A stretch of 6,126 nt of DNA from an uncultured Eubacteriales bacterium (GTDB lineage: Bacteria > Bacillota > Clostridia > UMGS1810), in contig CABUQL010000084.1 of the NCBI GenBank assembly GCA_902493665.1, positions 1 to 6,126 on the forward strand. Direction: 5' to 3'. A program made the position numbers and the translations under genes. Within the stretch, counting starts at the first letter, position 1, and every line of letters begins with the position of its first letter. Under the pieces are notes generated by a model. The model had not been told where the DNA came from. It saw only the letters and a program-made list of their open reading frames with translations, and made no database searches. Shown piece after piece: positions 1 through 6,123 of the stretch.

Positions 1-7
1 TGATTTT

Positions 8-36
8 TTGGCGAAAATAATGTAAAATTATACAGT
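8..36 (+). promoter_or_regulatory. possible promoter for the mtrB-pfkA unit
   Basis: The 60 bases before mtrB are very AT-rich and hold a plausible but ambiguous sigma-A-type promoter. TTGGCG at 8-13 could be a -35 box, with TACAGT at 31-36 as -10 (17-bp spacer) or TATACA at 29-34 (15-bp spacer). TAAAAT at 23-28 matches a -10 box better (5 of 6), but its -35 box would fall at the edge of the window. Transcription could equally enter from upstream. This is pattern matching only. Confidence 0.3.
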
Positions 37-60
37 AATAACTTAAAGGTGGAATAGAAA

Positions 61-273
61 ATGGAAAATTCGGAATACGTTGTAATCAAAGCGCTTGAAA
101 ACGGAGTTTCTATAACAGGTCTTACAAGCGGAAGAGACACAAAATTTTTGCACACTGAAATTTTAAATAAAGGCGAGGTTTTTATAGCTCAGTTTACTGA
201 TATGACTTCGGCTATGAAAATAAAAGGCAATGCCGAAATTCTTACAAAGCATGGTAATATCAATACAAAATAA
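61..273 (+). CDS. mtrB: trp RNA-binding attenuation protein (TRAP/MtrB) homologue
   Basis: This 70-residue protein aligns without gaps to Bacillus TRAP (about 75 residues) from VVIKALENGV through GLT, DTKF, KGEV, IAQFT and TSA to the C terminus. TRAP forms an 11-subunit ring which, with tryptophan bound between subunits, binds spaced GAG/UAG triplets in RNA and controls trp gene transcription and translation. Residues matching the B. subtilis tryptophan pocket are present: Thr22, Thr27, Gln44, Thr46, Thr49 and Ser50 (Bacillus 25, 30, 47, 49, 52, 53). Of the RNA-binding KKR motif (Lys37, Lys56, Arg58) only Lys56 is unchanged (Lys53 here); Lys37 is replaced by Ile34 and Arg58 by Lys55. The ATG follows AAAGGTGGA (45-53) by 7 bp. 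pfkA begins 16 bp after the stop, so the two are probably cotranscribed. In B. subtilis mtrB instead follows mtrA (folE). Family assignment is strong; target RNAs and RNA-binding ability are unknown. Confidence 0.92.
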   Translation: MENSEYVVIKALENGVSITGLTSGRDTKFLHTEILNKGEVFIAQFTDMTSAMKIKGNAEILTKHGNINTK

Positions 274-275
274 AC

Positions 276-281
276 AGGAGG
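276..281 (+). promoter_or_regulatory. ribosome binding site that fixes the pfkA start
   Basis: A perfect AGGAGG lies 8 bp before the ATG at 290 and just after the mtrB stop codon. It supports ATG 290 over the in-frame ATG at 230, which lies inside mtrB, has no Shine-Dalgarno and would add 20 residues unlike the family. Confidence 0.85.
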
Positions 282-289
282 AAGTAACA

Positions 290-1255
290 ATGGAAAAACA
301 AAAAACAATCGGTGTTCTCACAAGCGGCGGAGACGCACCGGGTATGAATGCAGCTATCAGAGCCGTCACAAGAACTGCTCTTAAAAAAGGATACAGAGTT
401 CTCGGTGTTAAAAGAGGCTACCACGGTCTCTTGCGCGGCGAAATAGAAGAGCTTTATTCAAGATCGGTTTCCGAAACTCTTCAAAAAGGCGGTACAATAC
501 TTCAGACTGCAAGAAGCAAAGAATTTGCTACGCCTAACGGCATCAAAAAAGCAGTTGAAGTTGCTAAAATTTTTGGAATTGACGCACTTGTTGTAATCGG
601 CGGAGACGGTTCTTACAAAGGCGCAAGAGCGCTTGCAAATTCCGGTCTTCCCACGATCGGTATTCCGGGAACAATCGACAACGATATTGCTTCGACAGAC
701 TATACAATCGGATATGACACTGCTCTTAACACTGCTATGCAGGCAATAGACAAAATCCGCGATACATCATCGAGTCATGACAGATGCAGCGTTATAGAAG
801 TTATGGGGCGTGACGCAGGTTACATTGCCGTAAACCTCGGTATTGCAAACGGCGCCGAAGCTATCATCATCCCCGAAAAAGATTATGATATTAACGAAAT
901 TAAGAGAACTATAATCGAAGGCAGCAACAATGGAAAAAGACATTATGTAATAATTGTTTCCGAAGGTGTCGGCGGTTCTCAGAAACTCTGCAAAGATATT
1001 GAAGAATCAACAGGTATCGAAAGCAGAGTCAGCATTTTGGGATATATTCAAAGAGGCGGAAGCCCCTCGCTTGTTGACAGAGTTGTGGCAAGCCGGATGG
1101 GTAACTATGCTGTTGAACTTATTGACAAAGGTATTGTAAACAGAATTATTGGAAAACGAGGCGGCGACATCGTTGACTATGAAATCAACGAGGCTCTTGA
1201 AATGAAAAAGACAATCGACATGGATCTTGTTGACCTTGTAGATACTCTTTCTTAA
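290..1255 (+). CDS. pfkA: ATP-dependent 6-phosphofructokinase
   Basis: This 321-residue cytoplasmic enzyme converts fructose 6-phosphate and ATP to fructose 1,6-bisphosphate, the committed step of glycolysis; bacterial PfkA is about 320 residues and usually a tetramer. Visible motifs are the N-terminal nucleotide loop TSGGDAPGMNAAIR (11-24), GGDGS (104-108), the catalytic GTIDND loop (127-132, catalytic base Asp130), Arg165, MGR with Arg174, and QRGGSP (254-259). Gly107 and Gly127 correspond to E. coli Gly104 and Gly124, the residues that mark ATP users; pyrophosphate-dependent relatives carry Asp and Lys there. Using E. coli/Geobacillus numbering offset by three, effector-site Arg21, Arg25, Arg154, Glu187 and Lys213 are kept (Arg24, Arg28, Arg157, Glu190, Lys216), but Arg211 of Geobacillus is Asn214. 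His249, a sugar-phosphate ligand, is Tyr252. Allosteric behaviour may therefore differ from the Bacillus enzyme. It follows mtrB by 16 bp, and the phosphatidyltransferase gene starts 58 bp after it. Confidence 0.97.
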   Translation: MEKQKTIGVLTSGGDAPGMNAAIRAVTRTALKKGYRVLGVKRGYHGLLRGEIEELYSRSVSETLQKGGTILQTARSKEFATPNGIKKAVEVAKIFGIDALVVIGGDGSYKGARALANSGLPTIGIPGTIDNDIASTDYTIGYDTALNTAMQAIDKIRDTSSSHDRCSVIEVMGRDAGYIAVNLGIANGAEAIIIPEKDYDINEIKRTIIEGSNNGKRHYVIIVSEGVGGSQKLCKDIEESTGIESRVSILGYIQRGGSPSLVDRVVASRMGNYAVELIDKGIVNRIIGKRGGDIVDYEINEALEMKKTIDMDLVDLVDTLS

Positions 1256-1301
1256 TTAAAATTTTTACAGTTTTTCAAAATTATGTTTGCACCTTAAGTG
1301 C

Positions 1302-1307
1302 GGAGGG
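1302..1307 (+). promoter_or_regulatory. ribosome binding site that selects a TTG start
   Basis: GGAGGG lies 6 bp before TTG 1314. The only other upstream in-frame candidate, TTG at 1287, would place this Shine-Dalgarno inside the coding region and has no ribosome binding site of its own. No in-frame ATG occurs before residue 41 of the mature reading, so TTG 1314 is preferred. Confidence 0.75.
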
Positions 1308-1313
1308 ATTTAT

Positions 1314-1856
1314 TTGTCTGTACCAAATATTATAACCGGTATAAGATTTTTGCTGGTTCCGTTTTTCCCGATTATTTATTTTGGCGGTTTTGAAAATTCC
1401 CGTCTTGCAGCATCGCTGATTTTTATATCAGCGATGTTTCTTGACGTGCTTGACGGATTTATAGCACGAAAGTTTAATATGATAACAAAATTCGGACAAG
1501 TCTTTGACCCGGTTGCAGATAAAGCAATGTCAATAACGGTTGTTTCAACGCTTGCCTTGTCGGGAAAAATAAGCTGTTCATTTTTATGGTTTTTACTGAT
1601 AAAAGAGGCAGCAATGATTATCGGCGGAGCGGTGATTTACAAAAACGATAAAGTCGTTATTCCGTCAAATTTTTTCGGCAAAGCCGCTACGATTTTAATA
1701 TTTTTACTCTTGCTTGACGCTATGTATCTGCAATTGTATGTGGACATCTTTTCAATTATAACCGCCATTTCAATGATACTTGCACTTATTACATATTGCT
1801 TAAGCTTTGCAAACATAAAATTAAAAAAGAATAGTAATAATGAGGTTGTAAAATGA
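1314..1856 (+). CDS. CDP-alcohol phosphatidyltransferase family protein, PgsA-like
   Basis: This 180-residue integral membrane protein, started from TTG, probably moves a phosphatidyl group from CDP-diacylglycerol to an alcohol, most simply glycerol 3-phosphate in phosphatidylglycerol synthesis. The full family signature D-x2-D-G-x2-A-R-x8-G-x3-D-x3-D is present (Asp44, Asp47, Gly48, Ala51, Arg52, Gly61, Asp65, Asp69); in this family the Asp residues bind the divalent metal. About six hydrophobic helices can be drawn, near residues 6-23, 31-46, 71-86, 90-109, 122-139 and 144-166, followed by a Lys-rich tail. The N-terminal PNIITGIR is typical of PgsA. However, the region where B. subtilis PgsA has the SREF segment reads IKEA here, so it may belong to a related clostridial subfamily with another acceptor. 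Family assignment is firm; the substrate is inferred. Its stop overlaps the start of the next gene (ATGA). Confidence 0.88.
   Translation: MSVPNIITGIRFLLVPFFPIIYFGGFENSRLAASLIFISAMFLDVLDGFIARKFNMITKFGQVFDPVADKAMSITVVSTLALSGKISCSFLWFLLIKEAAMIIGGAVIYKNDKVVIPSNFFGKAATILIFLLLLDAMYLQLYVDIFSIITAISMILALITYCLSFANIKLKKNSNNEVVK
1411..1436 (+). repeat. perfect 10-bp inverted repeat inside the phosphatidyltransferase gene
   Basis: CATCGCTGAT (1411-1420) and its exact reverse complement ATCAGCGATG (1427-1436) flank a 6-base loop, TTTTAT; a G.U pair can extend the stem by one. It encodes the segment just before the catalytic Asp residues. It is followed by only three T residues and so does not look like a classical terminator. 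It could fold in the mRNA; no function is known. Confidence 0.6.
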
Positions 1857-2029
1857 AAATAATTGCTTTGTTGCTTGTTATAATCGGTGCTGCGGTTGCT
1901 TACGGTGCAAAAAAAGTACTGCGTCTTGTACTTAAAAAAGACGAATTTACCGACGAAGAAGTCGGCATAACAAAAATTATCGGTTTTATTATTGTCCTGA
2001 TAGCGGCAATTTTCGTATTTATATTTTAG
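1853..2029 (+). CDS. hypothetical small membrane protein with two transmembrane helices
   Basis: This 58-residue protein starts with ATG inside the TGA stop of the preceding gene (ATGA overlap), with GAGGT 6 bp upstream, so translation is probably coupled. It has an N-terminal hydrophobic helix (about residues 2-18), a basic stretch (Lys20, Lys21, Arg24, Lys28, Lys29), an acidic loop (about residues 30-36, DEFTDEE) and a second hydrophobic helix (about residues 42-58) running to the C terminus. The charge pattern suggests a membrane hairpin with the central loop in the cytoplasm. Its stop overlaps the Shine-Dalgarno of valS. I recognise no family. Support comes from the tight packing, the ribosome binding site and codon use like its neighbours. 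Position suggests a link to membrane lipid synthesis, or simply a filler gene of the operon; function is unknown. Confidence 0.8.
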   Translation: MKIIALLLVIIGAAVAYGAKKVLRLVLKKDEFTDEEVGITKIIGFIIVLIAAIFVFIF

Positions 2030-2041
2030 GAGGATTTATTA

Positions 2042-4666
2042 ATGGGTAAAGAATTAAATAAAACATATGACCCTGCGCTTGTTGAAGACAGGATATATGA
2101 CAATTGGGTTAAAAAGGGATATTTTCACGCTGAGTGTGATCCTGACAAAGAACCGTTTACGATAGTTATTCCTCCTCCGAACGTCACGGGACAGCTTCAT
2201 ATGGGACACGCTCTTGATGAAACACTTCAGGATATTCTCATTCGTTATAAAAGAATGATGGGTTACAGTGCTCTTTGGGTTCCGGGAACGGACCATGCGG
2301 GTATTGCAACACAGATTAAAGTTGAAGAAAATTTAAGAAAAGACGGCATAACACGCTACGACCTCGGAAGAGAAAAATTTCTTGAAAAGGTTTGGGAGTG
2401 GAAAAAGCTTTACGGCGACAGAATTATAAATCAGCTTAAAAAACTCGGCTCATCGTGTGATTGGGACAGGGAACGCTTTACAATGGACGAAGGTTGCTCA
2501 AAAGCCGTAAGAGAGGTTTTTGTTAATCTTTATAACAAAGGCCTTATCTACCAGGGAAGCAGAATTATAAACTGGTGTCCGCACTGCGCAACTGCTCTTT
2601 CCGATGCCGAAGTTGAATATGCAGAGCAGAAGGGTCATTTCTGGCATATTAAATATCCTATAAAAGACAGCGACGATTATCTTGTAATTGCAACGACACG
2701 TCCTGAAACGCTTTTGGGTGATACTGCGGTTGCGGTTAATCCCGATGATGAAAGATATAAGGATTTGGTCGGCAAAATGCTTATTTTGCCTCTTGTAAAC
2801 CGTGAAATACCCATTATTGCCGATGAATATGTTGACAAAGATTTCGGTACGGGTGCGGTTAAAATTACACCTGCGCATGACCCGAATGACTTTGAGGTCG
2901 GTTTAAGACATAATCTTGAGCAGATTAAAGTGTTAAACGACGACGCAACAATTAACGCATACGGCGGAAAATATGAAGGTCTTGACAGATACGAGGCAAG
3001 AAAACAAATGGTAGAAGACCTTGATAAACTCAGTCTTTTGGTTAAAGTTGAAGAGCACAATCACAATGTGGGACAGTGTTACAGATGTTCAACAACCGTT
3101 GAACCCATAACGTCAAAACAGTGGTTTGTTAAGATGAAACCTCTTGCAGAACCTGCAATTAATGTTGTAAAAGACGCAACGGTTAAATTTGTTCCCGACA
3201 GATTCAGCAAAACTTACCTTAACTGGATGGAAAATATCCACGACTGGTGTATCTCCCGTCAGCTTTGGTGGGGGCACAGAATACCTGCTTTTTATTGTGA
3301 AAAATGCGGCGAAACAACAGTTTCAAAAACAGATATCGATACTTGCCCCAAATGCGGCGGAAAAGTTAAGCAGGACGAAGATGTTTTGGATACATGGTTC
3401 AGTTCGGCGCTTTGGCCGTTTTCAACACTCGGCTGGCCCGAAAAAACAAAAGAACTCGATTATTTCTATCCTACAAGTGTACTTGTTACGGGATATGATA
3501 TTATATTCTTCTGGGTTGCAAGAATGATTTTCTCGGCTTGTGAGCACATGCACGCGGCACCGTTTAAACATGTGTTTATCCACGGTATTGTTCGTGACAG
3601 TCAGGGAAGAAAGATGAGCAAATCTTTAGGAAACGGCATCGACCCGCTTGAAGTTATTAAAAAGTACGGTGCAGATGCTTTAAGATTTACGCTTGCAACC
3701 GGCAATTCACCCGGAAACGATATGCGTTATTACAATGAACGTGTTGAAGCAAGCAGAAACTTTGCAAACAAAATCTGGAATGCATCGAGATTCCTTCTTA
3801 TGAATTTGTCGATTGAGGAAATAAAACTCCCGAAAACAGAGGACCTTCTCATCGAAGATAAGTGGATTTTGAGCAAATACAATGAGCTTGTCAAAGAAGT
3901 TACAAACAATCTTGATAAATTCGAACTCGGCGTTGCGGTATCAAAGCTTTATGACTTTATCTGGGATAATTACTGCGACTGGTACATTGAACTTGTAAAA
4001 CCGCGTCTTTACGAAAAAGAAGGAAAACGCTATGAAACAGCTCAGAACGTTTTGGCATATGTTCTTATAAATACATTAAAGCTTTTGCATCCGTTTATGC
4101 CGTTTATCACTGAAGAGATTTTCAGCTATCTTCCTACAGGCGAAGAAAGCATTATGATTTCAAAATGGCCGAAATTTGATGAGTCGCTCTGCTTTAACGA
4201 CGACGAAAGACAAATGGAAGTTATAATGAATGCGATAAAGAGCATCAGAAACATCAGAAATCAGATGGATGTTATTCCGAGTAAAAAAGCAAAGGTTTAT
4301 ATCGTTACCGATACACCGAAAGTTTTTGAAGGCAGCGAATCGTTCTTTGAAAAACTTGCCGGAAGCATTAATACAGAGATAAAGTCTTCCGAGGACGGTA
4401 TTCCCGAAAACTCAGTAACAACGGTTGTTGAAAACGCTAAAATCTTTATTCCGCTCGGCGACCTTGTTGACCTTGAGGCTGAAAAGAAACGTCTTGAAGC
4501 GGAAAAAGAACATCTGCTTTCCGAGATTGCACGTGTTGACGGCAAGCTCTCAAATGCTAAATTTGTAGAAAAAGCTCCCGAAAAGGTTGTTGAAGAAGAG
4601 CGCCGCAAAGGGGAAAAATATAAAGAAATGCTTGAAAAAGTTGAAGAAAGCCTTAAAAATTTGTAA
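2042..4666 (+). CDS. valS: valyl-tRNA synthetase
   Basis: This 874-residue class I aminoacyl-tRNA synthetase charges tRNA-Val with valine in the cytoplasm; B. subtilis ValS is about 880 residues, so it is full length. Order of parts: Rossmann-fold start with PPPNVTG and the HIGH-type motif HMGH (53-56); the inserted CP1 editing domain that removes mischarged threonine, with TTRPETLLGD (218-227) and GTGAVKITPAHDPND (269-283); a Cys4 zinc ribbon (Cys419, Cys422, Cys435, Cys438); KMSKS (524-528); the helical anticodon-binding domain (about 607-750); and a charged coiled-coil arm at the C terminus (about 805-874) that in this family contacts tRNA. AGGAGG (2028-2033) lies 8 bp before the ATG and overlaps the stop of the small membrane protein. 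Many Firmicute synthetase genes have a T-box leader, but there is no room for one directly upstream. A terminator follows, then folC, the same gene order as B. subtilis valS-folC. Confidence 0.98.
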   Translation: MGKELNKTYDPALVEDRIYDNWVKKGYFHAECDPDKEPFTIVIPPPNVTGQLHMGHALDETLQDILIRYKRMMGYSALWVPGTDHAGIATQIKVEENLRKDGITRYDLGREKFLEKVWEWKKLYGDRIINQLKKLGSSCDWDRERFTMDEGCSKAVREVFVNLYNKGLIYQGSRIINWCPHCATALSDAEVEYAEQKGHFWHIKYPIKDSDDYLVIATTRPETLLGDTAVAVNPDDERYKDLVGKMLILPLVNREIPIIADEYVDKDFGTGAVKITPAHDPNDFEVGLRHNLEQIKVLNDDATINAYGGKYEGLDRYEARKQMVEDLDKLSLLVKVEEHNHNVGQCYRCSTTVEPITSKQWFVKMKPLAEPAINVVKDATVKFVPDRFSKTYLNWMENIHDWCISRQLWWGHRIPAFYCEKCGETTVSKTDIDTCPKCGGKVKQDEDVLDTWFSSALWPFSTLGWPEKTKELDYFYPTSVLVTGYDIIFFWVARMIFSACEHMHAAPFKHVFIHGIVRDSQGRKMSKSLGNGIDPLEVIKKYGADALRFTLATGNSPGNDMRYYNERVEASRNFANKIWNASRFLLMNLSIEEIKLPKTEDLLIEDKWILSKYNELVKEVTNNLDKFELGVAVSKLYDFIWDNYCDWYIELVKPRLYEKEGKRYETAQNVLAYVLINTLKLLHPFMPFITEEIFSYLPTGEESIMISKWPKFDESLCFNDDERQMEVIMNAIKSIRNIRNQMDVIPSKKAKVYIVTDTPKVFEGSESFFEKLAGSINTEIKSSEDGIPENSVTTVVENAKIFIPLGDLVDLEAEKKRLEAEKEHLLSEIARVDGKLSNAKFVEKAPEKVVEEERRKGEKYKEMLEKVEESLKNL

Positions 4667-4692
4667 GAAGCAAATCAGTTTAAATATGTTTC

Positions 4693-4720
4693 AAAAAGGA
4701 GCGGGCTTTCGCTCCTTTTT
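4693..4720 (+). terminator. intrinsic terminator after valS
   Basis: An 11-bp perfect stem pairs AAAAAGGAGCG (4693-4703) with CGCTCCTTTTT (4710-4720) around a 6-base loop GGCTTT. The GC core GGAGCG is followed by five T residues, as expected of a Rho-independent terminator. It starts 26 bp after the valS stop and separates valS from folC. The A-tract on the 5' arm could also give weaker termination on the opposite strand. Confidence 0.92.
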
Positions 4721-4746
4721 GCGTTAAATTGTAAGTTGAATATCAT
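4719..4746 (+). promoter_or_regulatory. possible folC promoter
   Basis: TATCAT at 4741-4746 matches the -10 consensus at 5 of 6 bases, and TTGCGT at 4719-4724 is a weak -35 (3 of 6) at a 16-bp spacing, overlapping the end of the valS terminator. A start about 7 bases past the -10 would give a leader of about 20 bases that still contains the ribosome binding site. A promoter is expected after such a terminator; these exact boxes are uncertain. Confidence 0.35.
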
Positions 4747-4755
4747 TTCAAAAAT

Positions 4756-4762
4756 AAAGGAG
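4756..4762 (+). promoter_or_regulatory. ribosome binding site that fixes the folC start
   Basis: AAAGGAG lies 9 bp before ATG 4772. The longer reading from TTG 4736 has no Shine-Dalgarno, contains this one, and overlaps the probable promoter; the family normally starts close to the [x]EAxxYIHS segment, which fits ATG 4772. Confidence 0.75.
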
Positions 4763-4771
4763 TTATTGGAT

Positions 4772-6049
4772 ATGACTGTAAATGAAGCTATCGATTATAT
4801 TCATTCGTTTAGTAAATTCGGAAAAAAATCGGGGCTTGACAACATAAGATTGCTTTTAAATGAAATGGATAATCCGCAAAATGATTTAAAATTTGTTCAC
4901 ATTGCGGGTACAAACGGAAAAGGAAGCATTGCAAACTATATTTCAAGCGCATTGATTGAAAGCGGCGTCAATACGGGACTTTACACTTCGCCTTATATCG
5001 AAAAGTTTAACGAGAGAATTCAGCTTAACGGAAAGAATATAAGCGATGATGATTTAATTATTATGACGGAATATATTATGGAAAAAGTAAAAAGCATACA
5101 AGAAAAAAATCCCGACTATCACCCGATTGAATTTGAAGTTATAACTGCTATCGGTATGGAATATTTTAAGCGCAAAAAATGTGAAATTGTGGTTTTGGAA
5201 ACAGGGCTTGGCGGAAAGCTGGACTGTACGAATGTCATTGAAAAGCCGCTCGCATGCATAATCGGCGCAATAGGGCACGACCATATGCAATATCTGGGAA
5301 AAACGCTTGACGAGATAGCATTTGAAAAGTGCGGAATTATTAAAAGAGATTCATATGTTATAATGTATCCCGATATGATGGGTCCTGTTGAAAACATAGT
5401 AAAAGTAAATGTAATGGCAACTTACTCTTATCTTTGCAAAAATAAGGAAATAAACGTTCACAGCGTAAGCGCAAATGGAACGGTTTTTACTTACGGCAAA
5501 GAAGAATATCATTTAAAGATGATCGGTGAGCATCAGGCTTACAATGCAGTTTGTGCAATTGAGGCGCTTCATCATCTTATGATGTGGTATCCGATAACCG
5601 AAGAAACCATAAAAAGAGGTCTTACAAAAGCATCTTGGAAATGCAGATTTGAAGTTTTCGGCAAAAAACACGATATAGTTATTGACGGTGCGCATAATCT
5701 GCACGGTATAAAGCAATTTATTAAAACGGCAAATATGTGTTATCCCGACAAAAGAAAAATTGTTGTTATGGGTATGCTTGAAGAAAAAAATTACCGGTCT
5801 TCGCTTAAAGAAATTGCAAAGTTTGCAGATACGCTTTTAATTACTCAAATAAATTCAAACAGACAAAATGATGTGGAGCTCATATACAGGACGGCGCGTG
5901 AGTTTTTTTATGAAGCCGTTTTGTTTGAAGATAATTACGATGCATTCGATATTGCAATGACCGTGAAAAAAGACGATGCGGCGGTGTTTGTGGTAGGTTC
6001 TTTGTATTTAGCGGGGAATTTAAGAAGTTATGTCGAGAAGTTTTGTTAA
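4772..6049 (+). CDS. folC: folylpolyglutamate synthase / dihydrofolate synthase
   Basis: This 425-residue Mur-ligase-family enzyme uses ATP to add glutamate to reduced folates, retaining them in the cell; in many bacteria it also makes dihydrofolate from dihydropteroate. Visible features: the N-terminal VNEAIDYIHSF; P-loop HIAGTNGKGS (43-52, Lys50, Ser52); ETGLGGKLDCTNV (143-155); HDHMQYLG (169-176) and EKCGIIK (185-191), whose Lys186 matches the lysine carbamylated in FolC/Mur enzymes; and the C-terminal-domain DGAHN (305-309). Length agrees with B. subtilis and Lactobacillus FolC (about 430). Ala is usual after that lysine; here it is Cys187, and Cys152 replaces the common Ala in LDATN. Both are mild changes. 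Whether it has dihydrofolate synthase activity cannot be told from motifs alone. It is bounded by terminators on both sides, so it is probably transcribed alone or, through read-through, with valS. Confidence 0.95.
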   Translation: MTVNEAIDYIHSFSKFGKKSGLDNIRLLLNEMDNPQNDLKFVHIAGTNGKGSIANYISSALIESGVNTGLYTSPYIEKFNERIQLNGKNISDDDLIIMTEYIMEKVKSIQEKNPDYHPIEFEVITAIGMEYFKRKKCEIVVLETGLGGKLDCTNVIEKPLACIIGAIGHDHMQYLGKTLDEIAFEKCGIIKRDSYVIMYPDMMGPVENIVKVNVMATYSYLCKNKEINVHSVSANGTVFTYGKEEYHLKMIGEHQAYNAVCAIEALHHLMMWYPITEETIKRGLTKASWKCRFEVFGKKHDIVIDGAHNLHGIKQFIKTANMCYPDKRKIVVMGMLEEKNYRSSLKEIAKFADTLLITQINSNRQNDVELIYRTAREFFYEAVLFEDNYDAFDIAMTVKKDDAAVFVVGSLYLAGNLRSYVEKFC

Positions 6050-6073
6050 TACGACAAAACTTCTTATTTTTTT
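6036..6073 (+). terminator. intrinsic terminator overlapping the end of folC
   Basis: AGAAGTTTTGT (6036-6046) pairs perfectly with ACAAAACTTCT (6054-6064), an 11-bp stem with a 7-base loop, followed by TATTTTTTT (6065-6073). The 5' arm lies within the last folC codons and the TAA stop falls in the loop. The stem is AT-rich, so termination may be less efficient than at the valS terminator. Confidence 0.8.
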
Positions 6074-6116
6074 ATGAAGGATTTTTCAAGTTCGTCTAGA
6101 AAGTTTAAACAGAAAC

Positions 6117-6123
6117 GGAGGGG
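6117..6123 (+). promoter_or_regulatory. Shine-Dalgarno-like sequence for a gene beyond the window
   Basis: GGAGGGG ends 3 bases before the window edge. In this genome such sequences sit 6-9 bp before starts, so the next + strand gene probably starts just outside. Between the terminator and this site (6074-6116) no clear promoter can be seen. Confidence 0.5.

Noticed and set aside
230..289. 20-residue N-terminal extension of PfkA
   Set aside because: Lies inside mtrB in another frame, has no ribosome binding site, and is unlike PfkA; ATG 290 has a perfect AGGAGG.
1260..1282. AT-only inverted repeat AATTTT...AAAATT after pfkA as a terminator
   Set aside because: Six AT pairs with no GC core and no T-run directly after the second arm; unlikely to stop transcription.
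1289..1301. Small GCAC...GTGC hairpin just before the phosphatidyltransferase Shine-Dalgarno
   Set aside because: Only a 4-bp stem with a 5-base loop; expected often by chance.
4736..4771. 12-residue N-terminal extension of FolC from TTG
   Set aside because: No Shine-Dalgarno, and it would contain the AAAGGAG that fits ATG 4772.
2054..5716. Several minus-strand open frames of 67-127 codons within valS and folC
   Set aside because: They are opposite well-defined genes, lack ribosome binding sites and recognisable motifs, and reflect codon bias of the + strand genes.
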